A stretch of 36,694 nucleotides of DNA from Acetobacter sp. AN02. Lineage in GTDB: Bacteria > Pseudomonadota > Alphaproteobacteria > Acetobacterales > Acetobacteraceae. Of the stretch, positions 1 to 8,318 are shown piece after piece. The notes under the pieces were generated by a model. That model saw only the letters and a program-made list of their open reading frames with translations, did no database searches and was not told where the DNA came from. The stretch covers positions 1-36,694 of the forward strand of contig NZ_JAJJND010000017.1 of the NCBI RefSeq assembly GCF_029759835.1, read 5' to 3'. The number at the start of each line of letters is the position of its first letter. Within the stretch, counting starts at the first letter, position 1. The translations under genes were made by a program, and so were the position numbers.

Positions 1-102
1 CAAACTCAAATCTACTTTCCTCGCAGCAGTGCAGTTCGCTTCAATCATCATACTGCTTAACTGACGACACGACGTAAAGGAAATAGTTAAATAAAGTTGT
101 AA

Positions 103-125
103 CGGCACGCCGGACCGGCATGCCG
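103..125 (-). terminator. Probable terminator of the universal stress protein gene
   Basis: Inverted repeat of 9 bases with one mismatch (arms 103-111 and 117-125, loop 112-116), lying 8 bases beyond the stop codon of the minus-strand stress protein gene. Read on the minus strand, the stem is followed by a T-rich stretch (TTACAACTTTATTT), as expected of an intrinsic terminator, although the T tract is interrupted. The sequence from 1 to 102 holds no gene I can support. Confidence 0.5.
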
Positions 126-133
126 CGCTGTTT

Positions 134-1009
134 TCAGCGACTCATAAGGACCGGCAGATGCGCATGCTCAAGCACATGCCGCGTCACGCCGCCAAGGATG
201 AGCTGACGAAGGCGGGAGTGGGAATAGGCTCCCATAGAAAGCAGATCGGCATTGAAATCCGCGCAGGCATTGAGGATGCTGCGCCCGATATCCCGATCGA
301 TCAGCGGAATTTCCTCGCGATCAGCCGTGATACCGTGCATCGCGAGATATTCGACAACCTCCCACGCATCCGGTCCGCGGCGCTGATAATCCTGGCAATG
401 CAGAACGCGCACGCGCTCTGACGTGGATGCCCAGGCAACAACTCCTCGCAGCGCCGCAGCAGATTCCGCGGTCCCGTTCCATGCGATGCAGACGCGGCGT
501 ATGACATTCTCCGGCGGCACACGCGGCGCGATCACGACGGGTCGTCCGCTGTCGAAAAGAACGGCGTGCAGCGCCTCGGATGAGGAAACCTCATCACCGG
601 AATCCGGATGCGGAACCAGGGTAAAGTCCGACAGCCGGGCATGATAGGGGATGAGCTCTGATTCCACGCCCTTGAGGATCGTAAAGCTCATGCTCGGCTG
701 CCCCAGCGGGAAATGCTGGCTTGGCGGGACGACCAGGATATTGTTTCGGGCCGAAAAACTCTCGAAAGCTGCATGAATGTCACGGGTGCGGCGTGCGCCT
801 TCACGCTGCGCCGCATTCATCAGATCCTCCACCATGGCACCGGTCAGTCCCTCACCGGCCAGAGGCGCCAGATCACGGCCATCCGGACGGACGTGCAGAA
901 CAGCCAGATGTGCATTGAAGCGACGGGCGAAATTACGCCCCAGCGTAAAGGCAGCCTCAATATTCCGGGTGCTGCTGACGGGAAGAAGGATTTTGCTGAC
1001 CTGTTTCAT
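134..1009 (-). CDS. Tandem-domain universal stress protein (UspA family)
   Basis: 291-residue cytoplasmic protein with two UspA-type folds in tandem. The first begins with KILLPVSSTRNIEAA and the second near residue 168 with RRVCIAWNGTAESAAAL. The C-terminus (MGAYSHSRLRQLILGGVTRH) follows the nucleotide-binding pattern G-x2-G-x9-G-S/T of ATP-binding Usps, but the second glycine is serine, so ATP binding is uncertain. Members of the family help cells survive starvation, oxidants or acid; the exact role of this one cannot be read from sequence. The ATG at 1009 has only a weak ribosome site (GGA about 9 bases upstream). The gene is single, with a hairpin terminator at 103-125 and pdxH 89 bases upstream on the same strand. 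Confidence 0.85.
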   Translation of the reverse strand: MKQVSKILLPVSSTRNIEAAFTLGRNFARRFNAHLAVLHVRPDGRDLAPLAGEGLTGAMVEDLMNAAQREGARRTRDIHAAFESFSARNNILVVPPSQHFPLGQPSMSFTILKGVESELIPYHARLSDFTLVPHPDSGDEVSSSEALHAVLFDSGRPVVIAPRVPPENVIRRVCIAWNGTAESAAALRGVVAWASTSERVRVLHCQDYQRRGPDAWEVVEYLAMHGITADREEIPLIDRDIGRSILNACADFNADLLSMGAYSHSRLRQLILGGVTRHVLEHAHLPVLMSR

Positions 1010-1098
1010 TCTTGTTATCCGGTTCAGACATGGGGTTCAGGCGGCCACGGAAGCGTCCTGAGAGAAAACGTTTTTCAGGCTCCAGCGTTCCTTATGAT

Positions 1099-1713
1099 TC
1101 AGGGATAAAGCCGGGTTGCGGACCAGCCTCCGTCTCCGGCAACCCATATCACCCGGTCATGCAGTCGCCACGGACGATCCTGCCAGAATTCGAAGCGATC
1201 CGGTATCACGCGATAACCCGACCAGTTCGCGGGACGAGGAATCGGACCCTCCTTATATATTTCTTCAGTATCGCGAATGCGGTCCTCGAATTCGGAACGC
1301 TCCGGAAGCGGGCGTGACTGGAGAGAGGCGATCGCACCGATGCGGGACATCCGGCTTCTTGACGCAAAATAGGCATCGGCTTCCTCGGGCGAGGTATGCT
1401 CCACACGCCCCTCGATGCGAATCTGCCGCTTCAATGATTTCCAGTGGAACAGCAGGGCGGCAGACGGACGCTCTGCCAGTTCCTGCCCCTTGCGGCTGTC
1501 TTTATTAGTATAGAAGACGAATCCGCCTCTGTCCGCGCCCTTGAGAAGAACGATACGCGCATCCGGACGCCCCTCCGGGGTGACGGTGGCAAGCGTCATT
1601 GCGTTGGGATCAGAGGGTTCAGTCTTTTCCGCCTCACTCATCCAAGTCGAAAACAGATCGAACGGATCGTTTCCATGATCGATCAGAGGCAATGTTTGAG
1701 GAGAATCAGACAT
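1099..1713 (-). CDS. pdxH: Pyridoxine/pyridoxamine 5'-phosphate oxidase
   Basis: 204-residue FMN enzyme that oxidises pyridoxamine or pyridoxine phosphate to pyridoxal phosphate, the last step of vitamin B6 synthesis and salvage. The family pattern is clear throughout: DPFDLFSTWMSEAEK near the N-terminus, the FMN-binding block RIVLLKGADRGGFVFYTN, SRKGQELAERPSAALLFHWK, and the C-terminal signature FEFWQDRPWRLHDRV ending in RLYP. The frame extends two codons to a TTG at 1719, but I prefer the ATG at 1713, which has GGAG 10 bases upstream. It is divergent from fabI with 134 bases between the start codons, so both promoters must lie there. Length is normal for the family. Confidence 0.93.
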   Translation of the reverse strand: MSDSPQTLPLIDHGNDPFDLFSTWMSEAEKTEPSDPNAMTLATVTPEGRPDARIVLLKGADRGGFVFYTNKDSRKGQELAERPSAALLFHWKSLKRQIRIEGRVEHTSPEEADAYFASRSRMSRIGAIASLQSRPLPERSEFEDRIRDTEEIYKEGPIPRPANWSGYRVIPDRFEFWQDRPWRLHDRVIWVAGDGGWSATRLYP

Positions 1714-1847
1714 AAACAAGTGGCTCCGGATGGAAAATGATAATTTTTCGTTATTTTGTGCTCTGTCCAGACTTGTCGCTCAGGTTGTGCTATGCGACCA
1801 CCTCAGAGCAGTAACACTTTGTTTTGGTTTCTTCCGAGGTAGATAGC

Positions 1848-2690
1848 ATGTCTGATGGTGGTGCCACACCTGCTTTTCAGGGTTCTCTGATGCAGGGTAA
1901 GCGCGGAATCGTTATGGGTGTCGCCAATGACCGCTCTATTGCATGGGCCATAGCAAAAGCCGTCGTCGCGCAGGGTGGGGAGGTTGCCTTTACCTACCAG
2001 GGAGAAGCGCTCGGCAAGCGTGTGCGCCCTCTTGCTGAAAGTGTCGGAGCCGATCTGATCCTGACTTGCGATGTCGGCAGTGATGAAGATCTGGACAGGA
2101 TGTTTGCCGCCGTAAAGGAAAAATGGGGCACTATCGACTTTGTCGTTCATGCCATCGGCTGGGCAGACAAACAGTATCTGCGTGGTCGCTACGCTGATAC
2201 CCCGCGTGCGGCGTTCAGCACGGCGCTCGATATTTCCTGTTATTCCTTTGTCGCGGTCTCACAGCGTGCGTCCGCCATGATGAATGAGGGCGGCTCACTT
2301 CTGACACTGAGCTATCTCGGCTCCGAGCGTGTCATGCCGCATTATAATGTCATGGGTGTTGCCAAGGCTGCGCTTGAGGCCTCCGTGCGGTATCTCTCGG
2401 CTGATCTCGGCAGAGACGGAATTCGCGTCAACGCGCTTTCTGCCGGTCCGATCAAGACACTGGCCGCCAGCGGCATCGGCGATTTCCGCTATATTCTGAA
2501 ATGGAACCAGCACAATGCGCCGCTGCGTCGTAACACGACGCTCGAGGATGTCGCGGGTGCGGGTGTCTATCTTCTGTCCGACCTCTCTTCCGGCGTTACG
2601 GGCGAGACGCATCACGTGGATTCAGGCTATCATCTTGTCGGAATGAAAGATCCGGATGCCCCGGACGTCTCGCTCGTGTCCGACGACTGA
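1848..2690 (+). CDS. fabI: Enoyl-[acyl-carrier-protein] reductase (NADH)
   Basis: 280-residue short-chain dehydrogenase-type enoyl-ACP reductase that completes each cycle of fatty-acid elongation in the cytoplasm. The nucleotide-binding loop GVANDRSIAWAIA is the FabI variant of the Rossmann motif. The catalytic set is visible: Tyr156 (TLSYLGSE), Tyr166 and Lys173 in YNVMGVAK, which is Y-x6-K. AGPIKTLAASGI follows as in other FabI proteins. The frame opens at a TTG (1824), but the ATG at 1848 has GAGG about 10 bases upstream and gives the usual N-terminus, so it was chosen. aroC starts 24 bases downstream, suggesting one transcript. FabI is the target of triclosan and isoniazid-type inhibitors in other bacteria. 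Confidence 0.94.
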   Translation: MSDGGATPAFQGSLMQGKRGIVMGVANDRSIAWAIAKAVVAQGGEVAFTYQGEALGKRVRPLAESVGADLILTCDVGSDEDLDRMFAAVKEKWGTIDFVVHAIGWADKQYLRGRYADTPRAAFSTALDISCYSFVAVSQRASAMMNEGGSLLTLSYLGSERVMPHYNVMGVAKAALEASVRYLSADLGRDGIRVNALSAGPIKTLAASGIGDFRYILKWNQHNAPLRRNTTLEDVAGAGVYLLSDLSSGVTGETHHVDSGYHLVGMKDPDAPDVSLVSDD

Positions 2691-2714
2691 TTTCTGCCAC
2701 ACTGGATCCCGCTC

Positions 2715-3788
2715 TTGTCACACAACACGTTCGGTCATCTTTTCCGTGTCACGACATGGGGCGAAAGCCACGGGCCTTCCATAGGGTGTGTCGTGGACGG
2801 CTGCCCTCCGGGAATTCCGCTCTCGGAAGCTGATGTCCAGCCGTTTCTTGATCTGCGCCGGCCCGGCCAGTCCGCCTTCACGACACAGCGGCGCGAGCCG
2901 GACCAGGTCCGGATCGTCTCCGGCGTGTTCGAAGGCAGGACCACCGGCACGCCTGTATCTCTCATCATTGAGAATACGGATCAGCGATCGAAGGATTACG
3001 GCAATATAGCTGTCACCTACCGGCCGGGGCATGCGGATTATACCTACGATACCAAATACGGCTTGCGGGACTATCGCGGTGGTGGCCGTTCCTCAGCCCG
3101 GGAAACCGCAATGCGCGTTGCCGCAGGAGCGATTGCCCGGAAAATCATCGGGAGCGGCGTGAGTATTCGCGGTGCACTGGTGCAGATGGGAACGAAGCAC
3201 ATCGATCGCAGCCGGTGGTCCTGGGACGAGGTAACGAAGAACCCGTTTTTCTGCCCGGATGCAGGATGCGTGTCTGAGTGGGAAACCTATCTTTCGGAAA
3301 TCCGCAAAGCCGGGTCTTCCGTCGGTGCCATGGTAGAGATCGTGGCGGAGGGCGTTCCGCCCGGGCTGGGGGCGCCGCTCTATGCCAAGCTGGATGCCGA
3401 TCTTGCCGGAGCGATGATGGGCATCAATGCCGTCAAGTCGGTGGAGATCGGAGACGGTGCAGCTGTCGCAGGCTATACCGGTCCTGAAAACGCTGATGAA
3501 ATGTTCATGCAGGACGGGAAGGTGGCTTTCGGATCGAATCATGCCGGTGGCATCCTTGGTGGTATCTCGACCGGTCAGCCTGTCGTGGTGCGTTTTGCCA
3601 TCAAGCCCACAAGTTCGATGCTGACACCGACGCGCTCCGTCACGCGCGATGGTACGGATACAGAGGTCGTCACAAAAGGACGGCACGACCCCTGTGTCGG
3701 TATCCGGGCTGTGCCGGTGGGGGAAGCCATGATGGCCTGTGTTCTCGCCGATCATCTTCTGCGCCACCGGGGACAGACGGGACGCTGA
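2715..3788 (+). CDS. aroC: Chorismate synthase
   Basis: 357-residue enzyme converting EPSP to chorismate, the last shikimate step and branch point to tryptophan, phenylalanine, tyrosine and folate. It needs reduced FMN. Signatures are unmistakable: [19 protein letters not shown] at the N-terminus, the phosphate- and FMN-binding loop [20 protein letters not shown], and [18 protein letters not shown]. The start is a TTG at 2715, since no ATG or GTG precedes the conserved N-terminus in frame; the ribosome site is poor (GGAT), implying modest translation or coupling to fabI 24 bases upstream. Length is typical. Confidence 0.95.
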   Translation: MSHNTFGHLFRVTTWGESHGPSIGCVVDGCPPGIPLSEADVQPFLDLRRPGQSAFTTQRREPDQVRIVSGVFEGRTTGTPVSLIIENTDQRSKDYGNIAVTYRPGHADYTYDTKYGLRDYRGGGRSSARETAMRVAAGAIARKIIGSGVSIRGALVQMGTKHIDRSRWSWDEVTKNPFFCPDAGCVSEWETYLSEIRKAGSSVGAMVEIVAEGVPPGLGAPLYAKLDADLAGAMMGINAVKSVEIGDGAAVAGYTGPENADEMFMQDGKVAFGSNHAGGILGGISTGQPVVVRFAIKPTSSMLTPTRSVTRDGTDTEVVTKGRHDPCVGIRAVPVGEAMMACVLADHLLRHRGQTGR

Positions 3789-3870
3789 TGTCCTCTCTGA
3801 CGGGTCCGGCAGTTCAGGATGTGTATATTCCGTGATTGCATCCTCCCTGCAGCGGAGGCAGAAAAGCAGC

Positions 3871-4821
3871 ATGTCTGACAATCTTCCGATCTGTGTGGCA
3901 GCACTCTATCGTTTCACTCCTTTTGACGACTGCGCCGCTCTGCGGGAGCGCCTGCAGGCGGATTGTGACGGGCTGGGGATCCACGGCATCCTCCTCGTCG
4001 CGCCGGAAGGGCTGAACGGTACGATTGCCGGGCGGGATGAGGATATCAGAGCCATTCTGGACATTATCCGGACGCTTCCGGGATGTGCGGATATCGAGGT
4101 GAAATATTCCCGCAGCCCGGAGATGCCATTCCTGCGAATGAAAGTCCGGATCAAGCGCGAGATTGTCACGATGGGCGTGGAAAATCTCGATGTCGCTCAT
4201 AAGACCGGTCATTACGTCTCTGCCGAAGACTGGAACACGCTGATCTCGGATCCGGATACGATCCTGATCGACACACGTAATGATTATGAAGTCGCGATCG
4301 GCACGTTTCGCGGTGCCGTGGACCCGCAGACAAAATCATTCCGGGAGTTTCCGGAGTGGTTCCGCTCCCGTCGCAAAGAGCTGGAAGGGCAGGGGCGGAC
4401 ACCGAAATATGCGATGTTCTGTACCGGTGGTATCCGCTGCGAGAAGGCAACGGCTTTCGTGAAATCTGAAGGTATTGACGACGTTTATCACCTTCAGGGT
4501 GGTATTCTGAAATATCTTGAGACTGTCGGGCAGGAAAACAGCCTGTGGGACGGAGAGTGTTTCGTATTTGACCAGCGTGTGAGCGTGGGGCACGGTCTTC
4601 GTCCCGGAGATTTCACGCTCTGCCATGCCTGTCGCCACCCGCTCAGCAGCGAGGATCGTACAGCCCCCGAATATCAGGAGGGTGTATCCTGTCGCCACTG
4701 TTTCGGCACAAGGACGGAAGAGCAGCGGCATCGCTATGCCGAACGTGAACATCAGATCCGGCTTGCCGAACGGAGAGGTACGATTCATCTGGGGGCACGA
4801 AACCAGGAAAGAGATAACTGA
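3871..4821 (+). CDS. trhO: tRNA uridine(34) hydroxylase, rhodanese-domain protein (TrhO/YceA, UPF0176)
   Basis: 316-residue protein of the TrhO family, which uses O2 to make 5-hydroxyuridine at position 34 of certain tRNAs. An N-terminal alpha/beta domain (residues 1-95, with GLNGTIAG) precedes a rhodanese domain whose catalytic loop is [10 protein letters not shown], active cysteine 184 and family-specific cysteine 190. The C-terminus carries CHAC and CRHC pairs separated by about 20 residues, a probable zinc site. The frame is open back to 3739, inside aroC, but the ATG at 3871 gives the family N-terminus and has GGAGG 12 bases upstream. It overlaps the next gene by one base (TGATG), so the two are probably co-translated. 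Confidence 0.9.
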   Translation: MSDNLPICVAALYRFTPFDDCAALRERLQADCDGLGIHGILLVAPEGLNGTIAGRDEDIRAILDIIRTLPGCADIEVKYSRSPEMPFLRMKVRIKREIVTMGVENLDVAHKTGHYVSAEDWNTLISDPDTILIDTRNDYEVAIGTFRGAVDPQTKSFREFPEWFRSRRKELEGQGRTPKYAMFCTGGIRCEKATAFVKSEGIDDVYHLQGGILKYLETVGQENSLWDGECFVFDQRVSVGHGLRPGDFTLCHACRHPLSSEDRTAPEYQEGVSCRHCFGTRTEEQRHRYAEREHQIRLAERRGTIHLGARNQERDN

Positions 4822-5252
4822 TGCGCTTTATCGGAAATATAATCTGGTTCGTGTTCGGCGGCTGGTACACCTCCCTGCTCTGGCTTGCCGGGGCGGTTGT
4901 CTTTGCTCTGTCGATCGTGGGGCTGCCACTGACACGTGCGGCGATTGAGCTTGCAAAAATGTCCGCCTGGCCGTTCGGCAGGGAGATCGTGAATGTCCGG
5001 GATCTTGACGGAAAAACGGATACTCCTCTGACGGCAGCCATGGGGACGATTGGCTTTGTCGTTAATATCGTCTGGGCCTGCACTTTTGGTCTGACGCTGT
5101 TCTTCTCCCACATCGTTGCAGGCCTCCTCTGCTGCCTGACCATCATCGGGATTCCCTTCGGGCTCCAGAGCTTCAAGCTGGCCGTCATTTCACTGTGGCC
5201 GGTCGGTCGCCGCGTCGTGTCGGCAGAAACCGCCCGGGACCTGCGCCGGTAA
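4821..5252 (+). CDS. YccF-domain inner-membrane protein
   Basis: 143-residue protein with two copies of the YccF (DUF307) pattern. The first is at residues 3-55 (NIIWFVFGGWYTSLLWLAG, GLPLTRAAIELAKMSAWPFG). The second is at 73-130 (GFVVNIVWACTFGLTLFF, IGIPFGLQSFKLAVISLWP). Each repeat has two hydrophobic segments, so four membrane passes are likely, in the inner membrane. The function of the family is not established. The start ATG overlaps the trhO stop codon in TGATG. The gene ends 26 bases before the convergent trpF stop, with no obvious terminator between them. Confidence 0.85.
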   Translation: MRFIGNIIWFVFGGWYTSLLWLAGAVVFALSIVGLPLTRAAIELAKMSAWPFGREIVNVRDLDGKTDTPLTAAMGTIGFVVNIVWACTFGLTLFFSHIVAGLLCCLTIIGIPFGLQSFKLAVISLWPVGRRVVSAETARDLRR

Positions 5253-5278
5253 AAATCAACGGAGAAGGATCGGAGGAA

Positions 5279-5908
5279 TTACCCCCGCGCGGCTTTCAGA
5301 AAAGCCTGTATGGCCAGAGGGTCTTTCTTCCCGGGTGCGCTTTCGACGCCCGAGGAAACATCGACAGCAGCAGCCCCGCTTATGCGAACCGCTTCCGCAA
5401 CGTTATCGGGCGTCAGCCCCCCGGCCAGCAGCCAGGGGCGGGGAGCTTGCCAGCCGCCAGTCAGCCGCCAGTCAAATGCCAGCCCGTTTCCTCCTGGTCT
5501 GTCTGCTCCGGCAGGAGGTCTGGCATCCAGAACATAGCCGTCCGGTATATCTGAGACCGGCAGATCACCCGGATCTGAGACAGAACAGGCCTGCCAGACC
5601 GGTATCCGGAAAAAATCCCGTATCGCGGTCGCAGCAGCCAGGGAGGAGTTCAGCTGCAGGATATCAAGCGGAGTGATATCGAGGACCCTGCGGATGTCCT
5701 CAATGGATGGCTCGACAAACAGTCCGACACGTTGCGGGCAGTTTTCCGGGACAAGGCGGATAAGATCCCGCGCCCGTTCAGGTGAGACGTGGCGGGGAGA
5801 TCGCTGGAAGAACACGAACCCGACCCAGTCGGCCTTCCCGGAGATGCACGCCTCAAGTCCTGCTTCCTCCGTAAGCCCGCATATCTTGACGCGGGTCTGC
5901 GGACTCAC
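5279..5908 (-). CDS. trpF: Phosphoribosylanthranilate isomerase
   Basis: 209-residue TIM-barrel enzyme of tryptophan synthesis (PRA to CdRP). The catalytic base Cys10 sits in VKICGLT and the likely acid Asp146 in NGLAFDW. Phosphate-binding glycines are in LLAGGLTPDNV and DVSSGVES. One oddity: the usual LHG after strand 4 reads LQLNSSL here. The ATG at 5908 overlaps the pyrF stop by four bases (ATGA), giving a lapA-pyrF-trpF transcription unit. Unlike in many alphaproteobacteria, trpB and trpA do not follow; the next gene downstream is the convergent YccF gene. Confidence 0.93.
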   Translation of the reverse strand: MSPQTRVKICGLTEEAGLEACISGKADWVGFVFFQRSPRHVSPERARDLIRLVPENCPQRVGLFVEPSIEDIRRVLDITPLDILQLNSSLAAATAIRDFFRIPVWQACSVSDPGDLPVSDIPDGYVLDARPPAGADRPGGNGLAFDWRLTGGWQAPRPWLLAGGLTPDNVAEAVRISGAAAVDVSSGVESAPGKKDPLAIQAFLKAARG

Positions 5909-6606
5909 CGGGTCAGTTCCCCGGCAATGGCGGCAGCAGCCTGTGCAGGATCTGCCGCACCCGTCACCGGCCGTCCGACAACGATCCAGTCTGCTCCGGC
6001 ATCCCGGGCCTGAGCCGGTGTCATAACACGCTTCTGATCTCCGACAGCCGCTCCGGCCGGTCGGATGCCCGGCGTTACGAGCACGGGACCGTCCCCGAAA
6101 GTCTTGCGAAGAACCGCAAGTTCGTGGGGCGAGCAGACCAGCCCGTCGGCCCCGGCAGCAAGAGCCAGACCAGCCAGCCGTATGACCTGGGCCTGCGCTC
6201 CATCCGTAATACCCGTTTCGGCAAGCGCGGAGTCATCCAGACTGGTCAGAACCGTGACGGCGAGAAGCAGCGGACGTTTCACCTCAGGCCAGACCTCATT
6301 GATGGCCTGTCTCGCGGCGGAAATCATTCCGGCCCCGCCTGCGGCATGAATCGTGAGCATCATTGGCTGAACCGGGGCGAGAGCGTGGAGTGCCCCGGCA
6401 ACAGTGTTCGGGATATCATGCAGCTTCAGATCAAGAAAAACAGGGGTATCCCGGGCAATTTCGGCCACGGCGGCAGGACCCGCCGCATACGTGAATTCAA
6501 GCCCGAGCTTAACGGCTCCTGCAAAAGGCCGGACCTGAGCAATCCATTCACGGGCCTGAGCCGGATTCTGTGTGTCCAGAGCCACGATGATCTGAGTCTT
6601 ACGCAT
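5905..6606 (-). CDS. pyrF: Orotidine 5'-phosphate decarboxylase
   Basis: 233-residue TIM-barrel enzyme making UMP from OMP, the final step of pyrimidine synthesis. The catalytic block LDLKLHDIPNTV is intact (Lys61, Asp64), with substrate residues Asp11 in VALDTQNPAQA and Lys33 in VKLGLEF. The C-terminal phosphate loop reads WIVVGRPVTGAADPAQAA. The start ATG at 6606 has GGAAG nine bases upstream. It lies 15 bases after the lapA-like gene and overlaps trpF by four bases, so pyrimidine and tryptophan genes share one message. Confidence 0.95.
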   Translation of the reverse strand: MRKTQIIVALDTQNPAQAREWIAQVRPFAGAVKLGLEFTYAAGPAAVAEIARDTPVFLDLKLHDIPNTVAGALHALAPVQPMMLTIHAAGGAGMISAARQAINEVWPEVKRPLLLAVTVLTSLDDSALAETGITDGAQAQVIRLAGLALAAGADGLVCSPHELAVLRKTFGDGPVLVTPGIRPAGAAVGDQKRVMTPAQARDAGADWIVVGRPVTGAADPAQAAAAIAGELTR

Positions 6607-6621
6607 GAAATCAGACTTCCG

Positions 6622-7002
6622 TCAGTGAGCCGGGGGCAGGGAGCCAATATCCGGCGCAGGATCGCTCGTGACAGGTGCAACGGCGGCAGGACGCCCCCCC
6701 ACGGAAGGCTGTCCGAGCTGGATGCGCAGGCGCTCAAGCTCATCACGCTGGGCGGAAAGCCGGTTCTCCAGCTCCCTGATCTGCTGCTCCGCTCTGGATG
6801 CCCGGCGGCGTTGTGACATGGAGGTCACCCACAGAGCGAAGGCACCAAGGATAAAAAACAGAGGCCCGAGAATAACCGCAACAATTCCGATCGAGGACTG
6901 CCAGCTCCAGTACAGCATCCACAGCTGTACTCCCTCCTGATTACTGGCGGCAAAAACCAGAAGGGCAAGAAAGAAAGGAAGGATGAGAATGAGACGGATC
7001 AT
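6622..7002 (-). CDS. LapA-domain membrane protein (DUF1049)
   Basis: 126-residue protein. Two hydrophobic segments (about residues 3-22 and 40-65) flank the LapA/DUF1049 pattern FAASNQEGVQLWMLYW, followed by a basic stretch and a coiled coil (ASRAEQQIRELENRLSAQRD). The tail is Pro/Ala-rich. E. coli relatives take part in lipopolysaccharide assembly or its regulation, but the role here is not shown. The frame is open to 7245, yet the ATG at 7002 begins directly at the first membrane segment and has AGGA eight bases upstream, so it is the likely start. It heads the pyrF-trpF unit. Confidence 0.8.
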   Translation of the reverse strand: MIRLILILPFFLALLVFAASNQEGVQLWMLYWSWQSSIGIVAVILGPLFFILGAFALWVTSMSQRRRASRAEQQIRELENRLSAQRDELERLRIQLGQPSVGGRPAAVAPVTSDPAPDIGSLPPAH

Positions 7003-7120
7003 TTCTGTTGTCCTAGCCAAAGCCATGCGGCGGAGCAAGAAGAAGCGGGAAATCCTTGCCGTGATCGCATCAGCTGTGGTCTCGTCATGAAGGCATTGAT
7101 CATATGAGGGGCTGGTGCGG

Positions 7121-7435
7121 ATGGTTGAGATCCTGCCGTTTGAACTGCCTGGCAGCAGGGTCGGCAGAGGAAAGCAGAACGACAGGGGATGGGCAGTGGT
7201 TGCCGTCATACGCACGAAGCGGAGCATCGCCGGCTGGTATTCCACAAGGGAAGCCGCGCAGTCAGACTGCGCGTGGAGGCGAGAGCAGGTGAGGGCCTAC
7301 AGCCAGTTCCTGCAGAGTTCCGACGTGCCGGTGCCGGATTATCACATAGCACCGCTCGCACGCTCGGAACTGCCGAAAAACTGGAAACCGGCCCCTGCTC
7401 TGGGGCTTCTGCACGGAAAATTTTCAAAAAAATAA
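7121..7435 (+). CDS. Hypothetical protein, function unknown
   Basis: 104 residues, not recognised. It has a short alpha/beta-looking core (GWAVVAVIRTKRSIAGWYSTREAA), then a charged helix (CAWRREQVRAYSQFL) and a Pro-rich end; there is no signal peptide or membrane segment. The ATG at 7121 is preceded by GAGGGG about 10 bases upstream; a GTG at 7115 is also possible. It is divergent from the lapA-like gene (118 bases between starts) and lies 123 bases before secB. The frame is open throughout with no competing gene on the other strand, which supports a real gene. Confidence 0.55.
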   Translation: MVEILPFELPGSRVGRGKQNDRGWAVVAVIRTKRSIAGWYSTREAAQSDCAWRREQVRAYSQFLQSSDVPVPDYHIAPLARSELPKNWKPAPALGLLHGKFSKK

Positions 7436-7558
7436 CTTATTCCGGAGATTATCTTCAGTCTCGTCGCAGGACTTCATGTCTGCTAAACAACGGCAACACT
7501 CTGCTGCGGTGATCTGAAAAAACAGACTGCGCTCATGGCAGGCGCAAGGAAGATAAAA

Positions 7559-8080
7559 ATGAACGATTCAAGCGTCATCGATACTGTCGCAGGTGCGGTG
7601 CAGGGAGAGGGAAATTCGGCGCCGTCGCTGCTGATCGGGGCACAGTATCTCCGTTCCACCCGTTTCGTAATCATTGATGACCCGACGCTGCATACGCGCC
7701 CGCCCATTCGTCCGGAAGTGCTCGCCCATATTGATGTGGCCGCACGGCAGATCGCAGATAATTCCCCGGATTTCGAGGTGAGTCTCGTCCTGCGCTGCCA
7801 GGGGTTTCCGATGCTTCCGAAAGAAAACGAGCCTTCTCAGCCGCGTCTTTTTGAGGCTGAGTTTACCTGGGCCGGACTGTTTTCTCTCCGGAACTCCACC
7901 GCAGAGACATTCGAGCCTCTGCTTCTGGTGGAAGCGCCCCGTATGCTCTTCCCTGGCGCACGCAATTACCTGGCCGACCTGACGCGCGACGCAGGCTTTT
8001 CTCCCGTCCTGCTGCATCAGATCGACTTTCTGTCCCTGTGGCATTCTCGCCGCGGAACCAAGGCTTCAGAAGGAGGCTGA
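7559..8080 (+). CDS. secB: Protein-export chaperone SecB
   Basis: 173-residue SecB homologue, a tetrameric cytoplasmic chaperone that keeps precursor proteins unfolded and hands them to SecA. The C-terminal half is diagnostic: FTWAGLFSLRN, then LLLVEAPRMLFPGARNYLAD, then the DLTRDAGFSPVLLHQIDF block that contacts SecA. The N-terminal half is much less conserved. The frame includes an ATG at 7535, but the ATG at 7559 has a strong AAGGAAG seven bases upstream and is preferred. A small lipoprotein gene begins two bases after the stop codon, implying co-transcription. Confidence 0.88.
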   Translation: MNDSSVIDTVAGAVQGEGNSAPSLLIGAQYLRSTRFVIIDDPTLHTRPPIRPEVLAHIDVAARQIADNSPDFEVSLVLRCQGFPMLPKENEPSQPRLFEAEFTWAGLFSLRNSTAETFEPLLLVEAPRMLFPGARNYLADLTRDAGFSPVLLHQIDFLSLWHSRRGTKASEGG

Positions 8081-8082
8081 GA

Positions 8083-8304
8083 ATGCGTCCGTTCATCAGA
8101 TTAATTGCGCTTTCATCCACGCTGGTCGCCCTGACAGCCTGTAATGACGGGCTTCATCACGACCATCATCGTGGCGGTCCCCATGACGGATGGGACAACC
8201 GCCAAGGCTATGATCAGGGCCGTCGTCCGCCACCGCCCGGCGGCAGCGGATGGAATAACGGCTCATCCGGAAACAGTGGCGGATACGGGCAGCGCGGCTA
8301 CTGA
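8083..8304 (+). CDS. Small histidine- and glycine-rich lipoprotein
   Basis: 73 residues. A signal peptide with lipobox LTAC (lipidated Cys20) is followed by a low-complexity mature part: a His cluster (HHDHHRGGPH), then Gly, Asn, Pro and Tyr with no hydrophobic core. It should be anchored in the envelope. The His cluster could bind metal ions, but that is inference. The ATG at 8083 has GGAGG seven bases upstream, right at the end of secB. The stop codon lies in the loop of a perfect 7-base-pair hairpin (8292-8311). I do not recognise a family. Confidence 0.6.
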   Translation: MRPFIRLIALSSTLVALTACNDGLHHDHHRGGPHDGWDNRQGYDQGRRPPPPGGSGWNNGSSGNSGGYGQRGY

Positions 8305-8311
8305 GCCGCGC
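8292..8311. terminator. Hairpin between convergent genes, possible weak terminator
   Basis: Perfect inverted repeat GCGCGGC/GCCGCGC with a six-base loop that contains the stop codon of the small lipoprotein gene. It lies 8 bases from the stop of the convergent outer-membrane efflux gene, so it could block transcription in both directions. There is no T run on either side, which weakens the call. Confidence 0.35.
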
Positions 8312-8318
8312 CTCCCTG

